Shown one piece after another: positions 30,940 to 40,065 of a stretch of DNA of 64,000 nucleotides. A program made the translations under genes and the position numbers. Within the stretch, counting starts at the first letter, position 1. Each line of letters starts with the position of its first letter. This stretch comes from Paucilactobacillus suebicus DSM 5007 = KCTC 3549 (GTDB lineage: Bacteria > Bacillota > Bacilli > Lactobacillales > Lactobacillaceae). The notes beneath the pieces were generated by a model that saw nothing but the letters and a program-made list of their open reading frames with translations, was not told where the DNA came from and did no database searches. The DNA is taken from assembly GCF_001434475.1 (NCBI RefSeq), contig NZ_AZGF01000003.1:1-64000 (forward strand), in the 5' to 3' direction.

Positions 30940-32902
30940 AAAATTTTCGTTGCTAACCATTTTTCCGATAATTTTAGTAATCGCACTTTCGATTGGCATT
31001 GTTGCAAATCTTTTTGATTCAGCAAATCCTAATTCAATTTCGATAGTCCTGTTTATTAGCTTAATAATGCTACTAACATGGTTTTTTACAAAAGATAAAT
31101 CTTTTCTAACCGAAAACAGTATCAGAATAATAACTTACAGTACTATTTTATTGATTTTATTGATACAAATTATCGTAATTGCTTATTTCAAAGCCTCAGT
31201 TTATCATGACCCATTTAGAGTATTTTCCCAGGCAGAATTGTTGAGTCGAAATAGTTTTGACTGGTCTCGTTTCACATACTTTTATCGATATCCAAACAAC
31301 GTTAGCCTAGCTTTCTTAATGTCTTTATGGCTAAGAGTATCTAATATTTTCTCAATTTCCACCAATATATCGTTGAACATATTGTCTATTATTTTAATCG
31401 ACAGTTTTATATTGATGATGCTAAAGACCGTCAGGAAAAAATCAAAAAATGATGCACTCTTTATTTTTTTGACCTTATTTTTCCTAATTGGCCCATTTTC
31501 CTACTCATACTATTTACAAGTCTTTTATTCAGATTTACCTTCTATGTATATACTGCTACTAACTTTTATTGTTTTAGACAACTGGAACACTTTAAATAAA
31601 ATAAGACGGTATTTATACGGAATATTATTGTTTTTTGCAATATTGATTGGACAATTAATCAAACCAAATTTGGTTGTTTTCGTTGTGGCCATCGCCATTG
31701 TTTTATTATTTGAGTTTAAAAATAACAAAACGTTAACACGACAAATTATGATTCCTCTATCTATAATATGTATTGGTATCTTTGCGGCCTTTCCAGTTGG
31801 ATCCGAAATTAAGACAATTACTCACTTTTCTAATAATGCAAGATATGAAATGCCATCTTCTAACTGGATTTGGATGAGTTACAAACCGACCGGCCATGGA
31901 ACGTACAATGGTGCTGATATTAAAAAGATGAATTCCCTACCAGATGAAAAAGCTAGGCAAAAATATTTTGCGCCACATTTAATTGAAAGAATAAAAAAGC
32001 TAGGATTTAGTGGAGTTATTAAGTTATGGGTTGTTAAGGCCGGTATTCTTCTAGATACTCGGACTATTCCAAAATCTTACACTGGCGGCTTTATAGAAGT
32101 GCCTCACATTTATGCCAAATTTCAAGATTTTGTAAGTATATTGGAATCGATGTTTTATAGAGCCAGTTTTGTTTTCATTTACATGATAAGCATCATGACA
32201 TTGTTGACTTCATTAAAAACCAAAGAATATCTTAATAGCCCAATCAATATACTAGCGATTGTACTTGCAGTGGGCTATATTGCATTTCATACACTGGTTT
32301 GGGAAACTGAAAGTCGTTACGGCCAAGTTTTATTTCCAATTCTAATTTTTATGGATACTCACCTATCCTTGTCCCAGACAATTAAGATTATGAATAAAAA
32401 TGTAATAGTGATGTGGAGCACGTGCGGATTGATTATAGTCAGTTTGTTTAGCTTTTTTTAAACCCCTGGGCGTAAGCATCCCAGTGTTTTTAGTAAAACG
32501 TCAACTGTTGTTGCAACACAGAGCAGCGAACTATCAACGCAATACAAGCCGAAACTCAATAAATTAAGTAAAGGTAGTGTTGCATCGCAAAAAGTTAAAC
32601 TAAATCAGAGAACTAATAGTTTCTCTTTATTCATGCCACATAAAAACAATATTAACGCATATCTTCTTGATACTAAATCAAGTAAAACTTACAAATTCAA
32701 ATATTCTGATCACAGACTTAGAGTTAAGGCAGATCTTAGGGCTGGAATTTATAAGGTGGTTGTTACCAGTCCAGTAAAAACCAATAATAAGTTTGAGATT
32801 ACAACAACTAAAAAATACAAATTAGCAAATTACCCACTAAGTATAAATGGAAAATCTAATCCTTATCAATCGTTCATTTATGTGGCTAGTTATAATAAAT
32901 AG
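30929..32902 (+). pseudogene. GT-C-like membrane glycosyltransferase, copy C, interrupted by an in-frame stop
   Basis: This is the third member of the GT-C-like family in the island. The first 510 residues hold the membrane helices and loops (FDWSRFTYFYRYPNNVSLAF, ETESRYGQVLFPILIFMDTH). A TAA at 32459-32461 comes right after the last helix (LFSFF). The same frame then stays open for 146 more residues, to 32902, and encodes the extracellular domain that copies A and B carry (STVVATQSSELSTQ aligns with STVVAEQGNGKYFSD of copy B). The full length of about 657 residues agrees with 649 and 646. The membrane part could still be made. It overlaps GT2 by 11 bases. Confidence 0.8.
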
Positions 32903-32921
32903 TGTTAATTTCTACACGAAA

Positions 32922-32954
32922 GGACTATCTAGTCTAATTAGATAGTTCTTTTTT
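32922..32954 (+). terminator. terminator of the DedA-PAP2-GT2-GT-C genes
   Basis: GGACTATCT pairs with AGATAGTTC (one G-U) around a loop, followed by six T. An outer CACGAAA/TTTTCGTG pairing extends it. Confidence 0.82.
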
Positions 32955-33084
32955 CGTGAAAAAATTTAAGATTAAGAACATGTAAATCATAAAAACAATT
33001 CTTTTTTTGCATGGAAGAATCACAATATAATCTTATCCATTGACTATTCTACTAGAATACTAAATGTATGGAGGTAATTATGCC

Positions 33085-34323
33085 TTGGAACAACAGTCAC
33101 TCAAAAAGCCTGCTTATCTTTATGAAATTGACTTCATGCGTCTTTTCTTTATCTTAGGTGTGCTTTTCAATCATGTTATCAATCAGTTTACGGCCAATAT
33201 GGTCTCAGATCCCACTAATACCGAGTATAAATTACTTTCTGTGAGTTTGATAGTTCATTTCACACGAATGGGTTTCATGTTCATGACCGGTGTTGTACTG
33301 ACTCTCAACTATTATCATCGTCATGATTGGTTAACATTTTATCGAAAAAGATTTAATGGTAGCATATGGCCTTATTTAATCTGGAACGCCCTATTATTGG
33401 TAGTTACAATTATTGTTGGTGAAACTACACAGAACACTAAATCCATATTTAGTTGGTCTGGATTTGGCCAACAATTTGTAAATATTATACTTCACGGCAG
33501 TAATTTTTATATGTATTATATGCTAATCATTATGCAACTATATTTAATCTTTCCAGCATTAATGTGGTTATTTCACCATTGGTCAACATATCATAAAAGA
33601 ATTTTAATCATCAGTTTTTTTATTCAACTTGTTGAGCTAATAATAGCAAAATATGTTTTGCCACATGTAGATACATCTAACTGGATTTATTGGATCAAAA
33701 ATTATGACATAAATGTATTTTCGTATCAGTTTTATTTCATCTTTGGCACTTTCACGATACTTCATTATCACGAAATAACAGATTGGATTAGCAAACGAAT
33801 TAAATTTTTGCTACCCACAACCATACTTGCAGCAATCGGTACAGTTGTGTATTTTTGCTGGTATGACAGGATTGTACTTGGTTTAACTGAAGGTAGGTCA
33901 GTATCTCCTCATCAGCCTTATACATTAATTTATGCCATTTTAGTGATTGTCATCATTTTATGGGTTGGACAACACTATGCTATGTGGTATAAAAACGGGA
34001 TGCCTAAATGGCTTTCGTCTGTTGTAAAAAATGGTGCAAGAGTCAGTTTCGGCATGTATCTAGACCAGACAATTGGTCTGCTGATATTGGATGAAACTTT
34101 ACAGCATATACATGTATCAAATACTACAATGCTTTTTTTAATTCCGTTAGGATACGCATTTGTCGTTGCAATATCATTTGGTATTGCTTGGTTTTGTTAT
34201 AAAGTACGTCCATTTGGCTTTTTAATTGGACGGCCAAATTGGCATCCATTTAAGCGAGCTAAAAAAAGCAAGTCCTCCATTAAAACAACTGCAAAAATTG
34301 GCTATGACATAAATACACGTTAA
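33085..34323 (+). CDS. membrane acyltransferase, acyltransferase 3 family
   Basis: A polytopic membrane protein of about 412 residues of the acyltransferase 3 family (OatA/WecH type), which O-acylates cell-wall or surface sugars. The first helix has the family text YEIDFMRLFFILGVLFNHVI with the conserved histidine, followed by TRMGFMFMTGVVLTL and about nine more helices. The C-terminal tail is basic (KRAKKSKSS). Two starts are possible: ATG 33064 and TTG 33085. GGAGG at 33070 supports the TTG, since the ATG would lie before the ribosome site. Its context suggests modification of the surface glycan. No SGNH domain is attached, so it is not a complete OatA. Confidence 0.88.
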   Translation: MEQQSLKKPAYLYEIDFMRLFFILGVLFNHVINQFTANMVSDPTNTEYKLLSVSLIVHFTRMGFMFMTGVVLTLNYYHRHDWLTFYRKRFNGSIWPYLIWNALLLVVTIIVGETTQNTKSIFSWSGFGQQFVNIILHGSNFYMYYMLIIMQLYLIFPALMWLFHHWSTYHKRILIISFFIQLVELIIAKYVLPHVDTSNWIYWIKNYDINVFSYQFYFIFGTFTILHYHEITDWISKRIKFLLPTTILAAIGTVVYFCWYDRIVLGLTEGRSVSPHQPYTLIYAILVIVIILWVGQHYAMWYKNGMPKWLSSVVKNGARVSFGMYLDQTIGLLILDETLQHIHVSNTTMLFLIPLGYAFVVAISFGIAWFCYKVRPFGFLIGRPNWHPFKRAKKSKSSIKTTAKIGYDINTR

Positions 34324-34340
34324 TAAGTCTGGTATATATG

Positions 34341-34383
34341 GGCAATACAATACTTATAAATGGTATTGTGTTGTCTTTTTTTA
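34341..34383 (+). terminator. terminator of the acyltransferase gene
   Basis: GGCAATACAATAC and GTATTGTGTTGTC pair with G-U wobble, followed by seven T. Further on, ACAATATTTTT occurs at 34421 and 34471, and ACAATATT/AATATTGT form an inverted repeat at 34471-34489, so the gap to the next gene holds possible regulatory sites. Confidence 0.75.
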
Positions 34384-34583
34384 TATCAATAATTTTGTTC
34401 AAAGCGTTGGTATTGTTTTAACAATATTTTTTAACCTATAATTAAACACAACAGGTATTTGAATCCGATTACAATATTTTTAATATTGTCTTTTAGCCTA
34501 GTACAATACTGATATTTGTTGGCTAAAGATATAATAATTTATATTACGTTTCTACATTTTATACCCGACAAAGGAGTAAGGAA

Positions 34584-36524
34584 ATGAAACTTGCCAACAA
34601 AATAGTTTCAGTAATATTTTTTTTACTGGCATTGTTACCCTTATTTTCATGGCTAATTATCAGTAAAACCAACTTCAGCTATATTTTTACTGGGATTACT
34701 TTGATAGTCACTACCGGAGTTCTTATTTTACTTGTTCTATTTAGATTAATTTTTATCTTTCTTTCATCCGTTTCTGAAAAAGTGAATAAATGGATTCTAG
34801 CTATTATATTGTTTATGATAATTATTGTTCAATTATGGCTATCCTTCCACTTCATTGATTACGGTAGAGCCGATTCATTTTATGTCCGTAATGAGGCCGT
34901 TGGGTTGAGTTCCGGTATTCATGAATGGAACAATTATTTTTACGTTTACAGCAATAATGTTAACTATACTGAATTTCTCGCCGGCTTAATAAGTGTTCTA
35001 CATTTTTTAAAGTTCACGAATATTTGGCTTGTCATCAACATAATTAACTTTATATGGTTAGATTGCGGATTATTTGCTGCATTAAAAATAGTTTCATTAA
35101 AACATTTGAGTCCTGCAGCAGGCAATATTTTTAGTATTTTGTGGTTATTTAGTTTGCCTATATATTTTTTTGGTCTATTCGTGTATTCAGATGTCATCGC
35201 ACTACCTGTGCCAATCATAACCTTTGCCTTGTGGATATATTTTGATACAAACGATGGATATAAAAAATACGCTTCTTTTGCTGTTATGGTTTTGCTGGAT
35301 ATTTTCAGCACACTCATTAAACCAAATATGATCGTCTTGCTGATTGCCGTTGGAATTATGATAACAACAAAGTTAATTAAAAAACAGTGGTCAAGTAAAA
35401 CAATATTGACGTCCATGATAATTAGCATAGTTTGTGTTTTTATTGGAATTGGCACATTTCGATTAGAAAACAAAGTTTACAATTATCAGGATAGACCAAA
35501 TGAAGAACTGCCAGCGACCAGCTGGATCGCTATGTCTCTAAATTTCTCAAACGAAGGAATGTATAATTTAACAGATGTTCGTAAGCAGATATCGTTACCA
35601 ACTCATAACGCAAAAATAAATTCAGAAAAAAATATTATTAAAAAAAGAATTAAAATGATGGGTGCGTCAGGATTGCTGTTGCATTTCTTTCAAAAGTTAT
35701 CTATTTTTCTGGGATCTGGAACATTTGGCGGAGAAAAATTAACATCTCAATGGGAAATTGAACCAAGTTGGTATAGAGAAAACCATCAGATATTAAATTT
35801 TCAATTTACCATAATTTCTCAAATGTTATTATCCTTTGTTTTTTTAAACTCGGCTATAGGATTTTTGAGACGGAGTTCCAACTATGATAATTTACTGCCA
35901 TTGTTAATTTTTATTGGTTTATCAACTTTTCATATTTTTATTTGGGAAGTAGAAGCAAGATATGCTGTGCCGCTATACCCTCTTCTACTACTGTGGTGTG
36001 CCGATGGTATCGATTCACTTAAAAAAATTACGTTTAAGATTAGCAGATTTAATCAAGTTTTGCTGAGCTTTTGTCTTATTGCTTGTCTTGGGTTGCTGTC
36101 ATTTATCACGCCTAAAGTATTAAATAATAGATTTTCTTCAACCGTCGTCGCAGAACAGGGAAACGGGAAATATTTTAGTGATGAAAATATAACCTTAAAG
36201 GCGAGAGAACGAGTATTTACAACAGTGAAAGTTCATGAAAAAAGCAATATTCTTAAGATATATGGAAACCACAATAGTACAAAGGTTTTGATTATTTTAA
36301 CAATGGACGGTAAGACCATAAAAACAACGACAACCCGGTTATCTGAAGTTACGACAATGAAATACCCGAAACAGAATCCTGGAAAAATAACAATTGAAAT
36401 AAAAAACTTGAGTAACCATGATACTTCATTAGGCGTTGTTCATTCCCATTATCCTGTGGATTCATTCCATATTAGAAATATTAAGAATACTTATCTGACA
36501 TATTATATTATGTTCCAACAATAA
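34584..36524 (+). CDS. GT-C-like membrane glycosyltransferase, copy B
   Basis: A 646-residue polytopic membrane protein, closest to copy A at 25236-27185. It shows about 12 helices, the early loop SFHFIDYGRADSFYVRNEAV, the loop WNNYFYVYSNNVNYTEFLAG, and ARYAVPLYPLLLLWCADG before the last helix. A C-terminal extracellular domain (about 505-646) follows, starting SSTVVAEQGNGKYFSD. GT-C enzymes of this kind transfer a sugar from a polyprenyl phosphate to a surface polymer. GGAGTAAGGAA precedes the ATG. It stands alone, with a terminator behind it, and shares the 109-bp repeat with copy A. Confidence 0.8.
   Translation: MKLANKIVSVIFFLLALLPLFSWLIISKTNFSYIFTGITLIVTTGVLILLVLFRLIFIFLSSVSEKVNKWILAIILFMIIIVQLWLSFHFIDYGRADSFYVRNEAVGLSSGIHEWNNYFYVYSNNVNYTEFLAGLISVLHFLKFTNIWLVINIINFIWLDCGLFAALKIVSLKHLSPAAGNIFSILWLFSLPIYFFGLFVYSDVIALPVPIITFALWIYFDTNDGYKKYASFAVMVLLDIFSTLIKPNMIVLLIAVGIMITTKLIKKQWSSKTILTSMIISIVCVFIGIGTFRLENKVYNYQDRPNEELPATSWIAMSLNFSNEGMYNLTDVRKQISLPTHNAKINSEKNIIKKRIKMMGASGLLLHFFQKLSIFLGSGTFGGEKLTSQWEIEPSWYRENHQILNFQFTIISQMLLSFVFLNSAIGFLRRSSNYDNLLPLLIFIGLSTFHIFIWEVEARYAVPLYPLLLLWCADGIDSLKKITFKISRFNQVLLSFCLIACLGLLSFITPKVLNNRFSSTVVAEQGNGKYFSDENITLKARERVFTTVKVHEKSNILKIYGNHNSTKVLIILTMDGKTIKTTTTRLSEVTTMKYPKQNPGKITIEIKNLSNHDTSLGVVHSHYPVDSFHIRNIKNTYLTYYIMFQQ
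35255..35363 (+). repeat. 109-bp inverted repeat, right copy
   Basis: Identical to the reverse complement of 26415-26523. Outside these 109 bases the similarity goes on at lower identity over about 330 bp. It encodes the same membrane segment in copy B. Confidence 0.9.
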
Positions 36525-36557
36525 AGTTTAGATAGTACTATCTATCATGAAATTAAT

Positions 36558-36591
36558 AAAAGCCACAACCATTAAATTGGCTGTGGCTTTT
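36558..36591 (+). terminator. terminator of copy B
   Basis: AAAGCCACAACCA and TGGCTGTGGCTTT pair with one mismatch around a six-base loop, with T after it. Confidence 0.85.
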
Positions 36592-36910
36592 ATTATTATG
36601 GATAAAGTAGTTTTTATCAAACTATTAAATTCTTCATTATTACGTTCAGGTGAAGTGAGATTGTTTATTCATGGACCCTAACTTCTATTGAATAATTGTA
36701 CACTAAGTACTGCGATTTCTTCAATATAGCAACATGGTCAGATGTTACGAACAAGATTGACAAATGAATATTTTTTTTGATACACAAACAACAATATTCG
36801 ACCTTAAATTAATTATTTAAGTACAGTCAATTAAAATTATCTTGTATAACAAATATAAATTCAGTAAATCAGTATGTCTAAGCAACAAACTGGTTATTAA
36901 AACACTCAAA
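36592..36910. other. AT-rich gap between the envelope island and ffh
   Basis: About 320 bases without a supported gene. I see no strong hairpin that could end ffh on the minus strand, and no clear promoter. This is the point at which the housekeeping order breaks off. Confidence 0.6.
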
Positions 36911-38353
36911 TCATCTGCGCTTCTTATTCTTCTTCATACGTTTTTTCTTGTTCTTTTTCATCTGACGAGACATGCGTTTCATAGCTAAACCACTGAGTTT
37001 GCTACCACCACCGGGCATGTTACCACCCATTAGGTTTTCCATACCAGACATGTTACCGTTTGAGACTTGTTTCATCATCTTTTTCATTTGGTTGAATTGT
37101 TTGATCATGCGGTTGACTTCAACAACAGGTCGACCAGCACCGGCAGCCAAACGACGACGGCGACTTGGGTTTAAGACATCGGGATTTTCTCGCTCCTCAG
37201 GTGTCATTGAATAAACAATTGCCTTGATGTGTTCCATGTCCTTTGGATCAATGTTAGCGTTTTTTAATGCAGGGTTATTAGCCATTCCAGGAATCATCTT
37301 CATGATGTCTTCCATAGATCCCATTTTTTGAACCTGCGACATTTGATCAAGAAAATCGTTGAAATCGAATGAATTTTCTCGCATTTTTTCAACGGTCTTC
37401 TGTGCTTGTTCTTCATCAAAGTCCTTTTGGGCTTTTTCAATCAACGTCAGCATGTCGCCCATGCCAAGAATTCTAGAAGCCATACGATCTGGATGGAAGA
37501 CGTCTAAATCATCCATTTTTTCGCCTTGACCAACAAATTTAATTGGTTTGCCGGTAACGGCACGAATTGACAGTGCCGCACCACCACGAGTGTCACCATC
37601 TAATTTTGTCAGGACAACGCCGGTAATATCTAATTTGTCGTTAAATCCCTGTGCAGTTTCAACGGCATTTTGCCCAGTCATTGCATCAACAACTAACAGA
37701 ATTTCATCCGGGTCGGCTAATTTCTTGATGTTAGCCAGTTCATCCATGAGCTTCTCATCAATCTGTAAACGACCAGCCGTATCAATGATGACATAGTCAT
37801 TGTGTTGGTCCCGGGCCTGCTCAAGACCTTGACGTACAATTTCAACTGGGTCTACATCAGTTCCTAGTTGAAAAACTGGCACATCAATTGATTCGGCAAC
37901 CTGCTCCAATTGATCAATAGCAGCCGGACGATAAATATCGGCAGCAATGAACATTGGACGAGCGTTCTGATCATTTTTCAATTTTAACGCCAATTTGCCG
38001 GCAGTGGTAGTTTTACCTGCCCCTTGAAGACCAGCCATCATGATGATTGTTGGAATCTTTTCAGATTTGTTGAGGTCAACAGCCTCTTCACCCATCATTT
38101 TGGTTAATTCTTCATTAACTATTTTAACAATTTGTTGGGCAGGATTTAATCCCTTGAGAACTTCGGCACCTGCGGCTCGGGTTCTTACTTGTTTAACAAA
38201 ATCTTTGACAACCTTAAAGTTAACATCCGCTTCAAGTAATGCTAAGCGAATATCACGCATCGTTTCGTTAAGGTCAGCTTCAGTAACCTTTGGCTTACGA
38301 CGCAGTTTGGCCATTGTATCTTGTAATCTTTGTGTTAATCCTTCAAACGCCAT
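36911..38353 (-). CDS. ffh: signal recognition particle protein Ffh
   Basis: Ffh (480 residues) binds 4.5S/6S RNA and signal sequences and delivers ribosomes to the membrane through FtsY. The N domain starts MAFEGLTQRLQDTMAKLRRK. The GTPase domain has GLQGAGKTTTAGKLALKLK, DTAGRLQIDEKLMDEL, TKLDGDTRGGAALS and FVGQGEKMDDLDVF. The methionine-rich M domain (about 320-450) ends in a lysine-rich tail. It starts 12 bases after ylxM. Downstream, rpsP is missing from its usual adjacent position, and no strong terminator is seen. Confidence 0.98.
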   Translation of the reverse strand: MAFEGLTQRLQDTMAKLRRKPKVTEADLNETMRDIRLALLEADVNFKVVKDFVKQVRTRAAGAEVLKGLNPAQQIVKIVNEELTKMMGEEAVDLNKSEKIPTIIMMAGLQGAGKTTTAGKLALKLKNDQNARPMFIAADIYRPAAIDQLEQVAESIDVPVFQLGTDVDPVEIVRQGLEQARDQHNDYVIIDTAGRLQIDEKLMDELANIKKLADPDEILLVVDAMTGQNAVETAQGFNDKLDITGVVLTKLDGDTRGGAALSIRAVTGKPIKFVGQGEKMDDLDVFHPDRMASRILGMGDMLTLIEKAQKDFDEEQAQKTVEKMRENSFDFNDFLDQMSQVQKMGSMEDIMKMIPGMANNPALKNANIDPKDMEHIKAIVYSMTPEERENPDVLNPSRRRRLAAGAGRPVVEVNRMIKQFNQMKKMMKQVSNGNMSGMENLMGGNMPGGGSKLSGLAMKRMSRQMKKNKKKRMKKNKKRR

Positions 38354-38365
38354 AACTTACTCCAA

Positions 38366-38707
38366 TCATTCTTCTTCAAGATTTTCTAAGTGAGCAACTA
38401 AATTATTTAGTTTTTCATCTTGAGGGTAGTTTTTTTTAACATATGTCTGAATTTCATCTGCTTGCTGATTACGAGCAACAAATTCGCTGTACAAATGTAG
38501 CTTACTTTCATAACCTTCAAGAATAGTTTCCGTCCGTTTAATATTATCATATACGGCTTGACGACTCACGGAAAATTCTTCGGCAATTTCACCAAGGGAA
38601 AAATCGTCACCGTAATAAAGTTGAATGTAGCTATCTTGTTTTTTGGTCAGTAACGGTTGATAGAATTCAAATAAAGAGTTAATTCTATAGTTTTTTTCAA
38701 TTTCCAT
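38366..38707 (-). CDS. ylxM: YlxM, helix-turn-helix SRP-associated protein
   Basis: A 113-residue protein of the UPF0122 (YlxM/p13) family, which is encoded with ffh in Firmicutes and supports SRP function, in streptococci by stimulating GTPase activity. It has a sigma-70 region 4-like helix-turn-helix: [20 protein letters not shown] followed by [20 protein letters not shown]. It lies 12 bases from both ftsY and ffh in one operon. Length and sequence are usual. It acts in the cytoplasm. Confidence 0.95.
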   Translation of the reverse strand: MEIEKNYRINSLFEFYQPLLTKKQDSYIQLYYGDDFSLGEIAEEFSVSRQAVYDNIKRTETILEGYESKLHLYSEFVARNQQADEIQTYVKKNYPQDEKLNNLVAHLENLEEE

Positions 38708-38719
38708 GGCAGTATCCTT

Positions 38720-40054
38720 TTATTTTGTTGGCTCGACGAGTCCCTTGAACAGTCCGTATACAAATTCGCTGGCATCGAACGCTTGCAAATCGTCAACTTG
38801 TTCACCCAAACCAACGTATTTAACTGGAAGATGCAACTCATTTCGAATAGCCAGTACGATTCCGCCACGGGCGGTGCCATCCAACTTGGTAAGTACAATG
38901 CCAGTGACATCTGTGCTCTCTTTGAACAATTTAGCCTGGCTTAACGCATTTTGACCGGTGGTTGAGTCTAGAACCAACAATACTTCATGAGGGGCGTCCG
39001 GAATCTCACGACTGATGATTCGTTTCATTTTCTCCAACTCATTCATCAAGTTAACTTTGTTCTGGAGACGGCCAGCAGTATCAACAAATAAAACATCGTA
39101 ATTCTCTTTTTTTGCTTTGGATACAGCATCAAATACTACTGCAGCCGGATCACTTTTTTCAGGACCTGCAACGACGGGAACATTATCTCTTTTTCCCCAA
39201 ACTTGTAACTGTTGTATAGCGCCTGCCCTAAATGTATCAGCAGCCGCAAGTAAAACTTTTTTACCTTGTTTTTGGTACATAGCTGCCATTTTACCGATGG
39301 TGGTTGTCTTACCAACACCGTTGACACCAACAAATAAGATAATGGTAGGGCCAGATTTAGCAAAATTAATTTCTGTGTGCTCATCCTTACCTTGCTGTTC
39401 ATACAAATCGACCATTTTTTCAATGATCACGTTAGTTACATCCTGTTTGCTTTTGGCATTCTGTAACTTAACTTCTTCACGCAATTGATCACTGATTGAG
39501 ACAGCCATTTCAAAGCCGACATCGGATTCAATTAAGGCCTCTTCCAAATTTTCAAAGAATTCTTCATCAACATGCCGAAAGTTGGCTAATAGTGCATTTA
39601 GTCGAGCACCAAATCCGGTCCTTGTCTTTTCAAGACCCTTTTCATATTTAGAATCTTGTTTCTCCTCCTCATCTTGAATTGGAGAATCGCTAGTTTCAGA
39701 ATCGTTATCGGCGTTTGATTCTGAACTTTCAGATTGTTCTACAGTGTCTTCTTGTTGCAGTTCATCGGGTACCGGTTCTTCAATCGATGAAGCTGAGCTT
39801 TCTGCAGTTTCAGTGGTTTCAACGTCTTCTGTACTATTTTCAGATTCTATCGATTCTTCTTTACCAGGTTCGATAGTCTTTGAATTTGATGAGGTGTTAT
39901 CTGGAACAGCTTCAGCGGCCGTTCTGTCTTCCCCAGTTGTTGGTTGTACCGCACTTTCAGACTTAATTTCAGCTGCAGAGCTGTTTTCTTCTTTTTGCTC
40001 TGACTGTTCGTCTGTTTTACGTGATTTGCGCTTAAAAATGTCAAATAATCCCAT
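38720..40054 (-). CDS. ftsY: signal recognition particle receptor FtsY
   Basis: FtsY (444 residues) is the membrane-associated GTPase that receives the SRP-ribosome complex. It has an N-terminal acidic A region (about residues 1-135, very rich in Glu and Ser), then the N and G domains with LFVGVNGVGKTTTIGKMAAM, VLLAAADTFRAGAIQQL, DTAGRLQNKVNLM, TKLDGTARGGIVLA and KYVGLGEQVDDLQAF. It begins 11 bases after smc. The acidic region is typical and does not point to a fusion. Confidence 0.98.
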   Translation of the reverse strand: MGLFDIFKRKSRKTDEQSEQKEENSSAAEIKSESAVQPTTGEDRTAAEAVPDNTSSNSKTIEPGKEESIESENSTEDVETTETAESSASSIEEPVPDELQQEDTVEQSESSESNADNDSETSDSPIQDEEEKQDSKYEKGLEKTRTGFGARLNALLANFRHVDEEFFENLEEALIESDVGFEMAVSISDQLREEVKLQNAKSKQDVTNVIIEKMVDLYEQQGKDEHTEINFAKSGPTIILFVGVNGVGKTTTIGKMAAMYQKQGKKVLLAAADTFRAGAIQQLQVWGKRDNVPVVAGPEKSDPAAVVFDAVSKAKKENYDVLFVDTAGRLQNKVNLMNELEKMKRIISREIPDAPHEVLLVLDSTTGQNALSQAKLFKESTDVTGIVLTKLDGTARGGIVLAIRNELHLPVKYVGLGEQVDDLQAFDASEFVYGLFKGLVEPTK

Positions 40055-40065
40055 TAGTTTCCTCC

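Noticed and set aside
23355-36524. Prophage or transposon as origin of the AT-rich envelope island
   Set aside because: No integrase, transposase, phage structural gene or terminal repeats are visible, only the gene-internal 109-bp repeat.
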